The notes under the pieces: generated by a model
Told to the model about the DNA's origin: nothing
Database searches by the model: none
What the model saw: the letters and a program-made list of their open reading frames with translations, nothing else
Translations under genes and position numbers: made by a program
Part shown: positions 57,116 through 64,000 of the stretch, in pieces
Position numbering within the stretch: position 1 is the first letter of the stretch
How the letters are laid out: every line of letters starts with the position of its first letter
From: Ornithinimicrobium murale
GTDB taxonomy: Bacteria > Actinomycetota > Actinomycetes > Actinomycetales > Dermatophilaceae
Assembly: GCF_003352835.1 (NCBI RefSeq)
Contig: NZ_QLVD01000015.1
Coordinates: forward strand, 62,001 to 126,000
Direction of reading: 5' to 3'
DNA length: 64,000 nucleotides

Positions 57116-57658
57116 ATGCCTCAGCACGAGTTCGATCCTCCGGAGCGGTTCATCGCCGCGTCGGTCGGGCCCCCCGGCCAGCGAACCTTCTTCCTGCAGG
57201 TCTCCGGCTCAGGTCGCCGGATGACCGTCTCGCTGGAGAAGGAGCAGGTGAAGGTTCTGGGGGAGCGGTTGGCCGACCTTCTCGACCAGGTGGCAGGGTT
57301 CGACGGTGCCCCGGAGGCTGCGGCCGGCATGACGGATAACGCACCGCTGGACACGCCCATCGAGGACGACTTCAGGGTGCAGAGCCTCAGCCTGGCCTGG
57401 GAGCCTGCCCGTCGGCGCGTCGTGGTGGAGGCTCACGAGGCGGCCGACCCCGAGGAGCTCGAGGATGAGGTCAGCGACCAGGCCGAGGTCGCGCTCCTGG
57501 CGAGCATCCGCGTGGTCCTCACGCCACCCATGGCCCGCGCGTTCGCGCAACGGTGTGCCACGGCTGTCGAGGGCGGTCGGCCCAACTGTCCCTTCTGCGG
57601 ACAACCACTGGACCCGGGTGGACACATTTGCCCCCGTGCGAATGGCTACCGGCGTTAG
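57116..57658 (+). CDS. DUF3090 family protein
   Basis: This 180-residue protein begins MPQHEFDPPERFIAASVGPPGQR and ends in a zinc-ribbon-like CPFCGQPLDPGGHICPR (two C-x2-C/H-x-C pairs). DUF3090 proteins are restricted to actinobacteria, of unknown function, and constantly sit next to the SCO1664-family and mshC genes. I start at the ATG 7 bases after TAGGGT; a longer frame overlaps the phosphatase gene. Confidence 0.9.
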   Translation: MPQHEFDPPERFIAASVGPPGQRTFFLQVSGSGRRMTVSLEKEQVKVLGERLADLLDQVAGFDGAPEAAAGMTDNAPLDTPIEDDFRVQSLSLAWEPARRRVVVEAHEAADPEELEDEVSDQAEVALLASIRVVLTPPMARAFAQRCATAVEGGRPNCPFCGQPLDPGGHICPRANGYRR

Positions 57659-57670
57659 CGGGCACCGCTC

Positions 57671-58483
57671 TTGAGCACGGAGCCAGGATCCCCGGAAGTG
57701 TTCGAGGTGGAGGGAGTGCTCACGGACGCCTCCAACCTGACGGCGCGGGTGATCTTTCGATCACCTGACGGACACCCCACCGGCACGCGTGGTCTCTACA
57801 AGCCGATCCGGGGCGAGGCACCCTTGCGGGACTTCCCGGCCGGCACGCTCGGGCGGCGCGAGGTGGCCGCCTATCTGGTCAGCGTCGTGGGCGGGTGGGA
57901 CCTGATCCCCCACACATTCATGAGCGAAGGACCGTTTGGACGCGGGTCAGTGCAGCGCTGGATCGACTGGGAGGCCACCGGCAGGCAGCCCGGGGATGGC
58001 CTGCTGGAGGTCTTTCGAGCGACCGAGGTGCCTGCCGGTTGGTTGCCCGTCGTGCACGGCGAGGACACCGACGGCCAACCGGTGGTGGTCGCCCATCAGG
58101 ATGCGCCTGACCTGGCGTCGATGGCCGTGCTCGACGTGGTCCTCAACAATGCCGACCGCAAGGGAGCGCATCTGGTGCGCGACGCTGACGGGCACCTGTG
58201 GGGTTTCGACCACGGGCTGACGCTCCACGCTGACGAGAAGTTGCGCACCATCCTGTGGGGATGGGCCGGCGCGTCCCTGCCAGATGCTGACGTCGAGCGG
58301 TTACAGCACCTGCGTGAGGCGCTCGGGGGAGGGCACGCCAACCAGTCGGTGGCGACGATCAGCGAGTTGATCAGCCCCGAGGAGCTGGACGCGCTGAAGT
58401 ACCGGGTGGAGAGCCTGCTGACCACACTGGTGTTCCCGGAACTGCCGGTCGACCGCTACCCACTGCCCTCGCCCTTGTGGTGA
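57671..58483 (+). CDS. SCO1664-family kinase-like protein
   Basis: This 270-residue protein belongs to a PI3/4-kinase-like or HipA-like fold group. VIFRSPDGHPTGTRGLYKPIRGEAPLRDFP resembles the ATP-binding strands, and LDVVLNNADRKGAHLV followed by WGFDHGLTLH gives the N-x-D-R and D-x-G catalytic motifs. It is expected to transfer phosphate, but to what is unknown. The TTG at 57671 or a GTG at 57698 may start it. It precedes the hairpin array and mshC. Confidence 0.85.
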   Translation: MSTEPGSPEVFEVEGVLTDASNLTARVIFRSPDGHPTGTRGLYKPIRGEAPLRDFPAGTLGRREVAAYLVSVVGGWDLIPHTFMSEGPFGRGSVQRWIDWEATGRQPGDGLLEVFRATEVPAGWLPVVHGEDTDGQPVVVAHQDAPDLASMAVLDVVLNNADRKGAHLVRDADGHLWGFDHGLTLHADEKLRTILWGWAGASLPDADVERLQHLREALGGGHANQSVATISELISPEELDALKYRVESLLTTLVFPELPVDRYPLPSPLW

Positions 58484-58486
58484 GGC

Positions 58487-58640
58487 GGTGGACTCGGGTG
58501 AGGCGCTCTTCGTGCGGGGTGGACACCTCGGGTGAGGTGCTCTTCGTGCGGGGTGGACACCTCGGGTGAGGTGCTCTTCGTGCGGGGTGGACACCTCGGG
58601 TGAGGTGCTCCTCGTCAGTGAGCGCACCTCTGATGAGGTG
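58487..58640. repeat. Array of 34-bp repeats with CACCTC-N4-GAGGTG palindromes
   Basis: A degenerate unit at 58487-58517 is followed by near-identical 34-base units at 58518-58551 and 58552-58585 and a diverging one from 58586. Each contains CACCTC-GGGT-GAGGTG. A last palindrome, CACCTC-TGAT-GAGGTG, lies at 58625-58640. Palindromes start at 58524, 58558, 58592 and 58625. The array ends 17 bases before the mshC -10. Confidence 0.88.
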
Positions 58641-58657
58641 ACGCCACCGTCACGCAT

Positions 58658-58670
58658 TAGGCTCCCAGAC
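58658..58670 (+). promoter_or_regulatory. Leaderless promoter TAGGCT-N7-GTG (mshC)
   Basis: TAGGCT at 58658-58663 lies 7 bases before the GTG at 58671. The -35 position falls inside the last palindrome of the array. Confidence 0.55.
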
Positions 58671-59918
58671 GTGAAGACGTGGAACAGCGCCCCCGTGCCA
58701 GATATCGCCGGCCACGGAGGCCCGCTCCGGATCCAGGACACCGCGACGGGCACCAAGCAGGTGGTGCATCCCGAGAACGGCGAAGCGGGTCTCTACGTCT
58801 GCGGCATCACCCCCTACGACGCGACCCACATGGGCCACGCCGCGACCTATGTCACCTTCGACCTCGTCGTCCGGGTGTGGCGGGATGCCGGCCTGGAGGT
58901 CACCTACGTCCAGAACGTCACCGACGTGGATGAACCCCTGCTCGAGCGTGCCGAGCGTGACGGGGTCCCCTGGCAGGACCTCGCCGAGGAGCAGATCGAC
59001 CTCTTCCGTGAGGACATGGAGGCGCTGCACGTCATTGCGCCGCAGCACTATGTCGGCGCCGTCGAGGGCATTCCGGATGACGTCACGGCCGTCCGACAGC
59101 TGCTGGCGACTGACACGGCATACACGGTGCCCGTCTCGAACGAGGAGGCGGACCTGCAGGACGTGTACCTCGACCTGGCCACCCAGCCGAGTTTCGGGAG
59201 CGTCTCCGGCTGGAGCCGGGACCAGATGTTCGAGGTCTTCGCCGAGCGCGGCGGAGACCCCGACCGGGAGGGCAAGCGCGACCCTCTCGACCCCCTGCTG
59301 TGGCGCGCCCACCGGGAGGGTGAACCCCACTGGCACGGAGCGGAACTGGGGGACGGACGCCCGGGCTGGCACATCGAGTGCACAACGATCGCGCTGCGCT
59401 ACCTGGGCGAGAGCTTCACCATGCAGGGTGGCGGAACCGACCTGATCTTCCCGCACCACGAGATGAGCGCGGTCCAGTCGCAGGCACTGACCGGCCAGCC
59501 GTTCGCCCGGACCTATGTCCACCAGGCCATGGTCGGTCTGGACGGCGAGAAGATGAGCAAGTCCAAGGGCAACCTGGTGCTGGTCTCGGCGCTGCGTCGC
59601 TCCGGGGTCGACCCGATGGCGATCCGTCTGGCCCTGCTCGGTCAGCACTACCGCGAGCCGTGGGAGTGGACCGACCAGATCCTCGAGCAGGCTGTGGACC
59701 GGCTGGCTTCCTGGCGTGCTGCCGTGGCTGCGGACCAACCGGACGGCGACGCCGGTGAGGTGCCCTCCGTCGTGGCGGAGATCAGGGCCGCCCTGGCGCA
59801 GGACCTGAATGCGCCGGCGGCGATCCGTGCGGTCGACGAGTGGGTGCGCAGCGGTGCGCCGGGCCACCGGCCCACGGTCGTCGCGGCGATCGATGCCCTG
59901 CTGGGCGTCAGTCTGTGA
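58671..59918 (+). CDS. mshC: Cysteine:1D-myo-inosityl 2-amino-2-deoxy-glucopyranoside ligase
   Basis: MshC adds cysteine to GlcN-Ins with ATP in mycothiol synthesis. It is a relative of cysteinyl-tRNA synthetase. The 415-residue product is the short MshC length, with the N-terminal [10 protein letters not shown] characteristic of MshC, C44 in [15 protein letters not shown] (HIGH-like 53-56), a zinc cysteine at 237 (HIECTTI) and KMSKS at 294-298. It lacks the tRNA anticodon-binding C-terminus of CysS. The GTG start is leaderless-like. Its neighbours (SCO1664 family, DUF3090, PAC2) are standard for mshC. Confidence 0.95.
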   Translation: MKTWNSAPVPDIAGHGGPLRIQDTATGTKQVVHPENGEAGLYVCGITPYDATHMGHAATYVTFDLVVRVWRDAGLEVTYVQNVTDVDEPLLERAERDGVPWQDLAEEQIDLFREDMEALHVIAPQHYVGAVEGIPDDVTAVRQLLATDTAYTVPVSNEEADLQDVYLDLATQPSFGSVSGWSRDQMFEVFAERGGDPDREGKRDPLDPLLWRAHREGEPHWHGAELGDGRPGWHIECTTIALRYLGESFTMQGGGTDLIFPHHEMSAVQSQALTGQPFARTYVHQAMVGLDGEKMSKSKGNLVLVSALRRSGVDPMAIRLALLGQHYREPWEWTDQILEQAVDRLASWRAAVAADQPDGDAGEVPSVVAEIRAALAQDLNAPAAIRAVDEWVRSGAPGHRPTVVAAIDALLGVSL

Positions 59919-59922
59919 TGCC

Positions 59923-61074
59923 GTGCGCCGCACCCTGTTAGTGACCAATGACTTTCCCCCCCGCCACGGTGGCATCCAGAGCTATCTGCACAACTTCGCG
60001 GCGACCTTGCCGCCGGAGGACCTGACGGTCTTCACGTCCAGCTACCCACGGGCCGACACGGCCGCCTTCGACGCCGAACAGCCCTATGAGGTGATCCGTT
60101 CTCGTCACACGATGATGACGCCGACCCCCGACGTGGTCCGGGAGGCGGCCGACCTCGTGCGGACGCACCAGATCGAGACCGTCTGGTTCGGAGCCGCCGC
60201 GCCCCTTGGGCTGATGGCCCCGAGGCTGCGTCAGGCAGGCGCCCAGCGGGTGATCGCCTCCACGCACGGTCACGAGGTCGGCTGGTGGATGTCACCCGGG
60301 ACGCGCCAGCTGCTGGGCCGGATCGCTGCCGGAGCCGACGTGATGACCTACGTCAGTGACTACACCCGGGGCCGTCTGGCGGGCGCCTTCAACCGTGCCG
60401 GCACCACTGCGCCGCTGCCGTCAGGCGTGGAGAGTGATGTCTTCCGACCGGACCCCAGCGCCCGGGCTGCGCTGCGGGCACGCTATGGCCTGGGCGAGCG
60501 ACCGGTGGTGCTGTGTCTGTCCCGGCTGGTCCCGCGCAAGGGCGCGGACAGCCTGATCCGGGCCATGCCCACCATCCGTGCGCAGGTCCCGGGCGCTGTC
60601 CTCGTGATCGCCGGGGAGGGCCGCTACGAGAAGCGGCTGCGGGCGCTCGTGGACCAGGACGGTGTCGGCGATGACGTCCTGTTCACCGGTCGGGTCGCCC
60701 CGGAGGAGATCGCGGGGCACTACGCCATGCCCGACCTGTTCGCGATGCCGTGCCGCACACGCGGCGGTGGCCTCGACGTCGAGGGGTTGGGCGTGGTCTA
60801 CCTGGAGGCCGCAGCCGCCGGCGTCCCGGTCATCGCGGGGACCTCGGGCGGGGCCCCGGAGACCGTGCTCCAGGGCGAGACCGGGCTGGTGGTCAACGGC
60901 CGGCAGATCGGGGAGCTGGTGGAGGCCGTCGTGACGATCCTGTCCGACCGCGACCTGGCAGCACGGATGGGTGCAGCGGGCCGCGAGTGGGTGCGGACCA
61001 GCTGGAACTGGGACCTCCTGGGGGCCCGGCTGCGGAGTCTGCTCGACGGAGAGGCCGATCAGCCGGCTTCGTGA
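59923..61074 (+). CDS. pimB: Phosphatidyl-myo-inositol mannosyltransferase PimB-type (GT4)
   Basis: PimB adds the second mannose to phosphatidylinositol monomannoside using GDP-mannose at the cytoplasmic membrane face. The 383-residue product matches the corynebacterial PimB' sequence as I recall it: RRTLLVTNDFPPRHGGIQSYL, WFGAAAPLGLMA, ASTHGHEVGWWM, SRLVPRKGADSLIRAMP and RTRGGGLDVEGLGVVYLEA. The GTG at 59923 lies 4 bases after the mshC stop, so it is co-transcribed with mshC. Its 3' end overlaps the PAC2 gene by 16 bases. Confidence 0.9.
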   Translation: MRRTLLVTNDFPPRHGGIQSYLHNFAATLPPEDLTVFTSSYPRADTAAFDAEQPYEVIRSRHTMMTPTPDVVREAADLVRTHQIETVWFGAAAPLGLMAPRLRQAGAQRVIASTHGHEVGWWMSPGTRQLLGRIAAGADVMTYVSDYTRGRLAGAFNRAGTTAPLPSGVESDVFRPDPSARAALRARYGLGERPVVLCLSRLVPRKGADSLIRAMPTIRAQVPGAVLVIAGEGRYEKRLRALVDQDGVGDDVLFTGRVAPEEIAGHYAMPDLFAMPCRTRGGGLDVEGLGVVYLEAAAAGVPVIAGTSGGAPETVLQGETGLVVNGRQIGELVEAVVTILSDRDLAARMGAAGREWVRTSWNWDLLGARLRSLLDGEADQPAS

Positions 61075-61910
61075 CCGCCCCGGCGCCGCAGGTACTTCTC
61101 GAACTCCCTCGCGATGGCGTCCCCGCTGGCCTCGGGCAGGTCTGCGGTGTCCTGCGCCTCCTCCAGGGACTCGACGTACTCTGCGACCTCCTCATCAGAG
61201 GACGCGAGCTCGTCCACGCCGTGTTCCCAGGCCCGGGACTCCTCCGTCAGGTCACCCTCGTCGATCACGCACCCGAGGAGCTCCTCCAACCGGCTGACCA
61301 GGGCCAGGGTGGCCTTGGGCGAGGGCGGGCCGCCCGCGTAGTGGGGGACGGCCGCCCACACCGACAGGCCAGGCAGCTCGGACTGGCGAGCCTGGTCCAT
61401 CAGCACGCCCACAATGCCACTCGGCCCCTCGTAGGTGCTGCGCTCGACGTCGTGCGCCTCACGCAGGTCCGGGTCCTCCGAGGTGACCGAGACCGGGATC
61501 GGCCGGCTGTGCGGGACGTCGGCGAGCAGGGCACCGAGGGTGATCAACAGGGTCACCTCGTGATCCACGGCCAACGACAGGATCTCGGCGACGTAACTGC
61601 GCCAGCGGATGGACGGCTCGATGCCGAGCACCAGGATCACGTCCCGACCCAGCGGGGTGTCGCGCGCCAGAAACACCCGGGTGGTCGGCCAGGTCAGTTG
61701 GCGCCGACCGTCGACCATGCTGACGCGCGGGCGGTTCACCTGGAAGTCGTAGTAGTCCTCGGGATCCATGACGGCCATCACCTCGGCGTCCCAGACGCGC
61801 ACCAGGTGCTCCACCGCCTGCGTGGCGCTCTCGCCGGCGTCGTTCCAGCCCTCAAAGGCCGCGATGACGATTGGGTCGTTCAGTTCCGGCACGTCGCGCA
61901 CATCGATCAT
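61059..61910 (-). CDS. PAC2 family protein
   Basis: This 283-residue protein has the PAC2 (proteasome assembly chaperone 2) fold: IVIAAFEGWNDAGESATQAVEHL, LVLGIEPSIRWRSYVAEIL and GLSVWAAVPHYAGGPPSPKATLALV. The C-terminus is acidic. The role in bacteria is unsettled; it is a fixed neighbour of mshC. I choose the ATG at 61910, which follows CGGAGG by 6 bases, rather than the TTG at 61928. It converges with pimB. Confidence 0.92.
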   Translation of the reverse strand: MIDVRDVPELNDPIVIAAFEGWNDAGESATQAVEHLVRVWDAEVMAVMDPEDYYDFQVNRPRVSMVDGRRQLTWPTTRVFLARDTPLGRDVILVLGIEPSIRWRSYVAEILSLAVDHEVTLLITLGALLADVPHSRPIPVSVTSEDPDLREAHDVERSTYEGPSGIVGVLMDQARQSELPGLSVWAAVPHYAGGPPSPKATLALVSRLEELLGCVIDEGDLTEESRAWEHGVDELASSDEEVAEYVESLEEAQDTADLPEASGDAIAREFEKYLRRRGGHEAG

Positions 61911-62031
61911 GATCAGCCTCCGCTTCAACAGGTCTGAGTCAGACTACGAGGCCCGGGCCGAAAACCCGCGCACGTGGTCCTCACCGAGCATGGGCGCCAC
62001 CCCGGAGGCTGGTCGTGGCCGGCCAGATGAC

Positions 62032-62044
62032 TAGCATCGAGCGC
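62032..62044 (+). promoter_or_regulatory. Leaderless promoter TAGCAT-N7-GTG (HAD)
   Basis: TAGCAT at 62032-62037 is 7 bases before the GTG at 62045 and fixes that start against an in-frame GTG at 62015. Confidence 0.5.
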
Positions 62045-62752
62045 GTGACCCGTGAGCCGTCGACCCGCGTGACCAGTGAGCCGACCCTGCCCGCCGCCGT
62101 GCTCTGGGATATGGACGGCACCCTCATCGACACCGAGCCGTACTGGATGGCCGAGGAGCGCGAGCTGATCGCGCGGGCAGGCGGCACCTGGACCCACGAG
62201 GACGCCCTGGATCTGGTCGGCAACAGTCTGCTGCGGTCAGCAGAGATCATCCTGGCCCGCACCCCGGTCACCGGCTCACCAGAGGAGATCGTGGAGATCC
62301 TCCTCGGCGGGGTGGTCGCCAGGACCCGGGAGAGTATGCCGTGGCGCCCGGGAGCGCGCGAGCTCCTCGAGGAGTGTGCTCGCCTGGGCGTGCCCAATGC
62401 GTTGGTCACGATGTCGTGGGCACCACTGGCGGATGTGCTGCTGGAGAACCTCCCCGGCGGGATCTTCGCGGCGGTGGTGACCGGCGACCAGGTCACGCAC
62501 GGCAAGCCCTCGCCCGATCCCTACCTCCTGGCCGCCGAGTTGCTGGGCGTGGACCCTGCGAACTGTATCGCCGTGGAGGACTCACCGACCGGGGTGCGTT
62601 CGGCGACCGCTGCAGGAGTTCCCACCATCGCGGTGCCGCACGTGGTGCCCATCCCGGAGATGCCGGGCATGGTGACCGTGCCGGGCCTGGACCAGCGACG
62701 GCTGGAGGACCTGATCGCCCTGACCCAGCCGTTGCGCGAGCACACCGGATAG
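62045..62752 (+). CDS. HAD-superfamily hydrolase (beta-phosphoglucomutase-like)
   Basis: This 235-residue HAD phosphatase has the nucleophile motif LWDMDGTLIDTEPYW, motif II ALVTMSW, the lysine in THGKPSPDPYLLAAELL and the acidic motif IAVEDSPTGVRSA. A helical cap lies at about 30-90. It removes phosphate from a small sugar or nucleotide; substrate unknown. Start chosen at the GTG 7 bases after TAGCAT. Confidence 0.92.
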   Translation: MTREPSTRVTSEPTLPAAVLWDMDGTLIDTEPYWMAEERELIARAGGTWTHEDALDLVGNSLLRSAEIILARTPVTGSPEEIVEILLGGVVARTRESMPWRPGARELLEECARLGVPNALVTMSWAPLADVLLENLPGGIFAAVVTGDQVTHGKPSPDPYLLAAELLGVDPANCIAVEDSPTGVRSATAAGVPTIAVPHVVPIPEMPGMVTVPGLDQRRLEDLIALTQPLREHTG

Positions 62753-62802
62753 GCGGCAGGGCTAGCCCCTGCCGATGATCAGGCCCCGGTCAGCCCGTCG
62801 CG

Positions 62803-63789
62803 TCACTCTGCAGCATCATCGGCCGGGTCTGCCTGACCCGTCGCTCGCGGGTCCACGGCACGCTGCTCAGCATCGGCCGGCAACGGCGGTGGTGTGCCGC
62901 CCCAGGCTGGGCAGATCGGCTTGTGGTGGCACCAGTCGCACAGCCGGTTGCGCCTCGGGCGCCAGTCGCCGGTGTCGGCGGCCCTCTCAATGGCCGTCCA
63001 CAGCGCCCTGATCTTGCGCTCCGTCGCCAGCAGCTCCTGCTCGTCGGGGGAGTACCGCAGGATCTGGCCGTCCCGCAGATAGACCAGCTGGAGCAGGGTC
63101 GGGATCACCCCACGGGTGCGCCACAGCACCAGGGCGTAGAACTTCATCTGGAAGAGGGCCTTGCCCTCCCACAGCTCGGACGGCGACCGACCGGTCTTGT
63201 AGTCGACCACGCGGAGCCGCCCGTCCGGAGCCACGTCGAGTCGGTCGACATAGCCGCGCATCGTGAGGCCGTCCACCTCGGCCTCGACATAGAGCTCGCG
63301 CTCGGCGGGCTCCAGCCGCGTGGGGTCCTCCAGGGTGAACCAGGTGCGCACAAAGCCAGCCGCCTCAGCGAACCAGGCGGCCTCGTCCGGGAGGGGTGGC
63401 TCGGCGTCGGCACCCTGGGCGGGCGCCGTCGGGTCGGGGACCGGCACGCCCGCGGCGACGTCGGAGACCGGCACGCCCTCGGCGACGTCGGGGACCGGCA
63501 CGCCCGCGGCGACGTCGGGGACCGGCACGCCCGCGGCGACCAGGGACGCCAACTCGGGCTCCTCCTCGACGAGGCGCGCCCACTGCTCCGGCAGGAGCGC
63601 GATCGTCGCCTCCGGGGTGCGCTCCGCCGCGGGGAGGTCGAAGACCCGCTCCAGGGCGGCATGGACCAGGGTGCCCCGGGCAGCAGCGGCACTCGGGGGC
63701 TCCGGCAGGCGGTCCACCACGCGGAAGCGATAGAGCAGGGGGCACTGCATGAAGTCCGATGCCCGGCTGGGCGACAGTGCTGGCGTCAT
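62803..63789 (-). CDS. RecB-family (PD-(D/E)XK) exonuclease
   Basis: This 328-residue nuclease has the N-terminal LSPSRASDFMQCPLLYRFRVVD, the catalytic core VDGLTMRGYVDRLDVAPDGRLRVVDYKTGR, and a C-terminal cysteine cluster (LCDWCHHKPICPAW) which with the first cysteine suggests an AddB-like Fe-S domain. An insert of four 9-residue repeats (AGVPVPDVA-like) lies at about residues 84-119. The ATG at 63789 is 7 bases after TAGGGT. The M. tuberculosis counterpart I recall is Rv2119, next to trmI. Confidence 0.9.
   Translation of the reverse strand: MTPALSPSRASDFMQCPLLYRFRVVDRLPEPPSAAAARGTLVHAALERVFDLPAAERTPEATIALLPEQWARLVEEEPELASLVAAGVPVPDVAAGVPVPDVAEGVPVSDVAAGVPVPDPTAPAQGADAEPPLPDEAAWFAEAAGFVRTWFTLEDPTRLEPAERELYVEAEVDGLTMRGYVDRLDVAPDGRLRVVDYKTGRSPSELWEGKALFQMKFYALVLWRTRGVIPTLLQLVYLRDGQILRYSPDEQELLATERKIRALWTAIERAADTGDWRPRRNRLCDWCHHKPICPAWGGTPPPLPADAEQRAVDPRATGQADPADDAAE
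63433..63540. repeat. Four in-frame 27-bp repeats inside the RecB-like gene
   Basis: Units at 63433-63459, 63460-63486, 63487-63513 and 63514-63540 encode a 9-residue Ala/Gly/Val/Pro/Asp repeat (AAGVPVPDV). They differ by only one or two bases, so the expansion is recent. They insert a flexible Pro-rich loop between the N-terminal helix region and the nuclease core. Confidence 0.92.
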
Positions 63790-63802
63790 GTCACGAACCC
63801 TA
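63790..63802 (-). promoter_or_regulatory. Leaderless promoter TAGGGT-N7-ATG (RecB-like)
   Basis: TAGGGT at 63802-63797 on the minus strand is 7 bases before the ATG at 63789. Confidence 0.5.
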
Positions 63803-63896
63803 GGCAATGCCTCTGACAGGTGCCTGCTGCCGTCCACAACCTCCCGCTCGACCACGTCGTGTGCACTGGGCAACTGGCACGTCGTCGGGTCCGCCA

Positions 63897-63938
63897 CTCC
63901 GCACCGGTCCGGAGCAGGCACGGCGGACCGGTGCGGAG
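63897..63938. promoter_or_regulatory. Perfect 15-bp inverted repeat upstream of trmI
   Basis: CTCCGCACCGGTCCG (63897-63911) and its exact complement (63924-63938) flank a 12-base loop. The right arm covers the expected -35 position of the trmI promoter (-10 at 63956). Options are an operator or a transcription-blocking hairpin between the divergent RecB-like and trmI genes. Confidence 0.75.
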
Positions 63939-63955
63939 CGGGGCGCCGTCGCAGA

Positions 63956-63967
63956 TAGTGTTGCCGC
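63956..63967 (+). promoter_or_regulatory. Leaderless promoter TAGTGT-N6-ATG (trmI)
   Basis: TAGTGT at 63956-63961 is 6 bases before the ATG at 63968. Confidence 0.5.
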
Positions 63968-64000
63968 ATGACAGCGCCCTCGACCAAGGCGCCCGGGTGG
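63968..64000 (+). CDS. Probable tRNA (adenine-N1)-methyltransferase TrmI (first 11 codons)
   Basis: Only MTAPSTKAPGW is in the window. The assignment rests on the leaderless-type promoter and the known order RecB-like exonuclease then trmI (Rv2119/Rv2118c type) in actinobacteria. The sequence alone cannot prove it. Confidence 0.45.
   Translation, partial: MTAPSTKAPGW

Noticed and set aside
58487-58640. CRISPR array from the regular 34-bp repeats
   Set aside because: The repeats are directly tandem with no unique spacers and no cas genes nearby.
58671-59918. Annotation as cysteinyl-tRNA synthetase
   Set aside because: The protein is short (415 residues), lacks the anticodon-binding C-terminus and has the MshC-type N-terminus and neighbours.

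Overview
This window is chromosomal DNA from a high-GC Gram-positive actinobacterium, most likely a Micrococcales member of the Intrasporangiaceae/Dermatophilaceae/Ornithinimicrobiaceae type. The evidence is the very GC-rich codon usage, frequent GTG starts, mycothiol (mshC) and phosphatidylinositol-mannoside (pimB) genes, a SufR-led SUF operon with SufU, glgC/glgA arranged as in mycobacteria, and a cyanophycin pathway. The order of several blocks matches what I remember of the M. tuberculosis and Streptomyces chromosomes: opcA-zwf-tal-tkt / ctaB / ABC pair / sufR-B-D-C-S-U-T, and F420 oxidoreductase-histidine phosphatase-DUF3090-SCO1664-mshC-PAC2-RecB-trmI. Most of the window is therefore conserved core, with lineage-specific insertions. 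I saw no prophage, insertion sequence or CRISPR array.

Layout. 1-7,050 (minus): pentose-phosphate operon tkt-tal-pgi-zwf-opcA, its cistrons coupled by 4-base GTGA overlaps. 7,196-10,735: heme A synthesis (ctaB and ctaA, convergent across a hairpin) and an ABC exporter pair. 10,780-18,112 (plus): sufR-sufB-sufD-Rieske-sufC-sufS-sufU-sufT, then an acVLRF1 release-factor-like protein. 18,130-20,770 (minus): a TcyP-like cation symporter behind a short Cys-containing leader peptide, and a neutral zinc metallopeptidase. 20,880-24,464: an ABC-F ATPase and an ABC exporter. 24,488-27,163 (minus): alpha/beta hydrolase, MarR regulator with a double operator, universal stress protein and an atypical SDR. 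27,250-28,602 (minus): SURF1 and two small conserved proteins. 28,686-32,506 (plus): fabG, inhA and a Mur-ligase/TPR fusion. 32,697-36,519 (minus): cyanophycin synthetase and cyanophycinase. 36,555-39,080: divergent glgC and glgA.

39,125-46,181: a conserved hypothetical, an ABC ATPase-TSUP permease-rRNA methyltransferase operon, a lysE/lysG arginine/lysine-exporter pair, a phosphoribosyltransferase, and a HipA-like kinase-DUF3037-YbaK operon. 46,221-50,083: dinB, tRNA-Leu(GAG), and an MFS drug efflux pump with its TetR regulator. 50,231-55,306: M20 peptidase, a large DUF222/HNH protein behind a LexA-like promoter, DUF5703, and an acidic small protein. 55,310-64,000: the mycothiol-ligase neighbourhood, ending in the first codons of a probable trmI.

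Three features run through the whole window. (1) About twenty genes have a TANNNT hexamer exactly 6-7 bases before an ATG/GTG, so leaderless transcription appears common, and I used this to choose starts. (2) An octamer, CGGCATAC/GTATGCCG, occurs 22 times by hand count, roughly ten times the compositional expectation. (3) Short tandem repeats sit at gene ends or promoters (27,192; 32,480; 58,487; 10,778) and inside the RecB-like gene (63,433). The most notable candidate systems are the cysteine-leader/cystine-symporter unit, the cyanophycin cluster with a Mur-ligase lacking the ATP-grasp domain, the palindrome array in front of mshC, and the HipA-like/DUF3037/YbaK operon.
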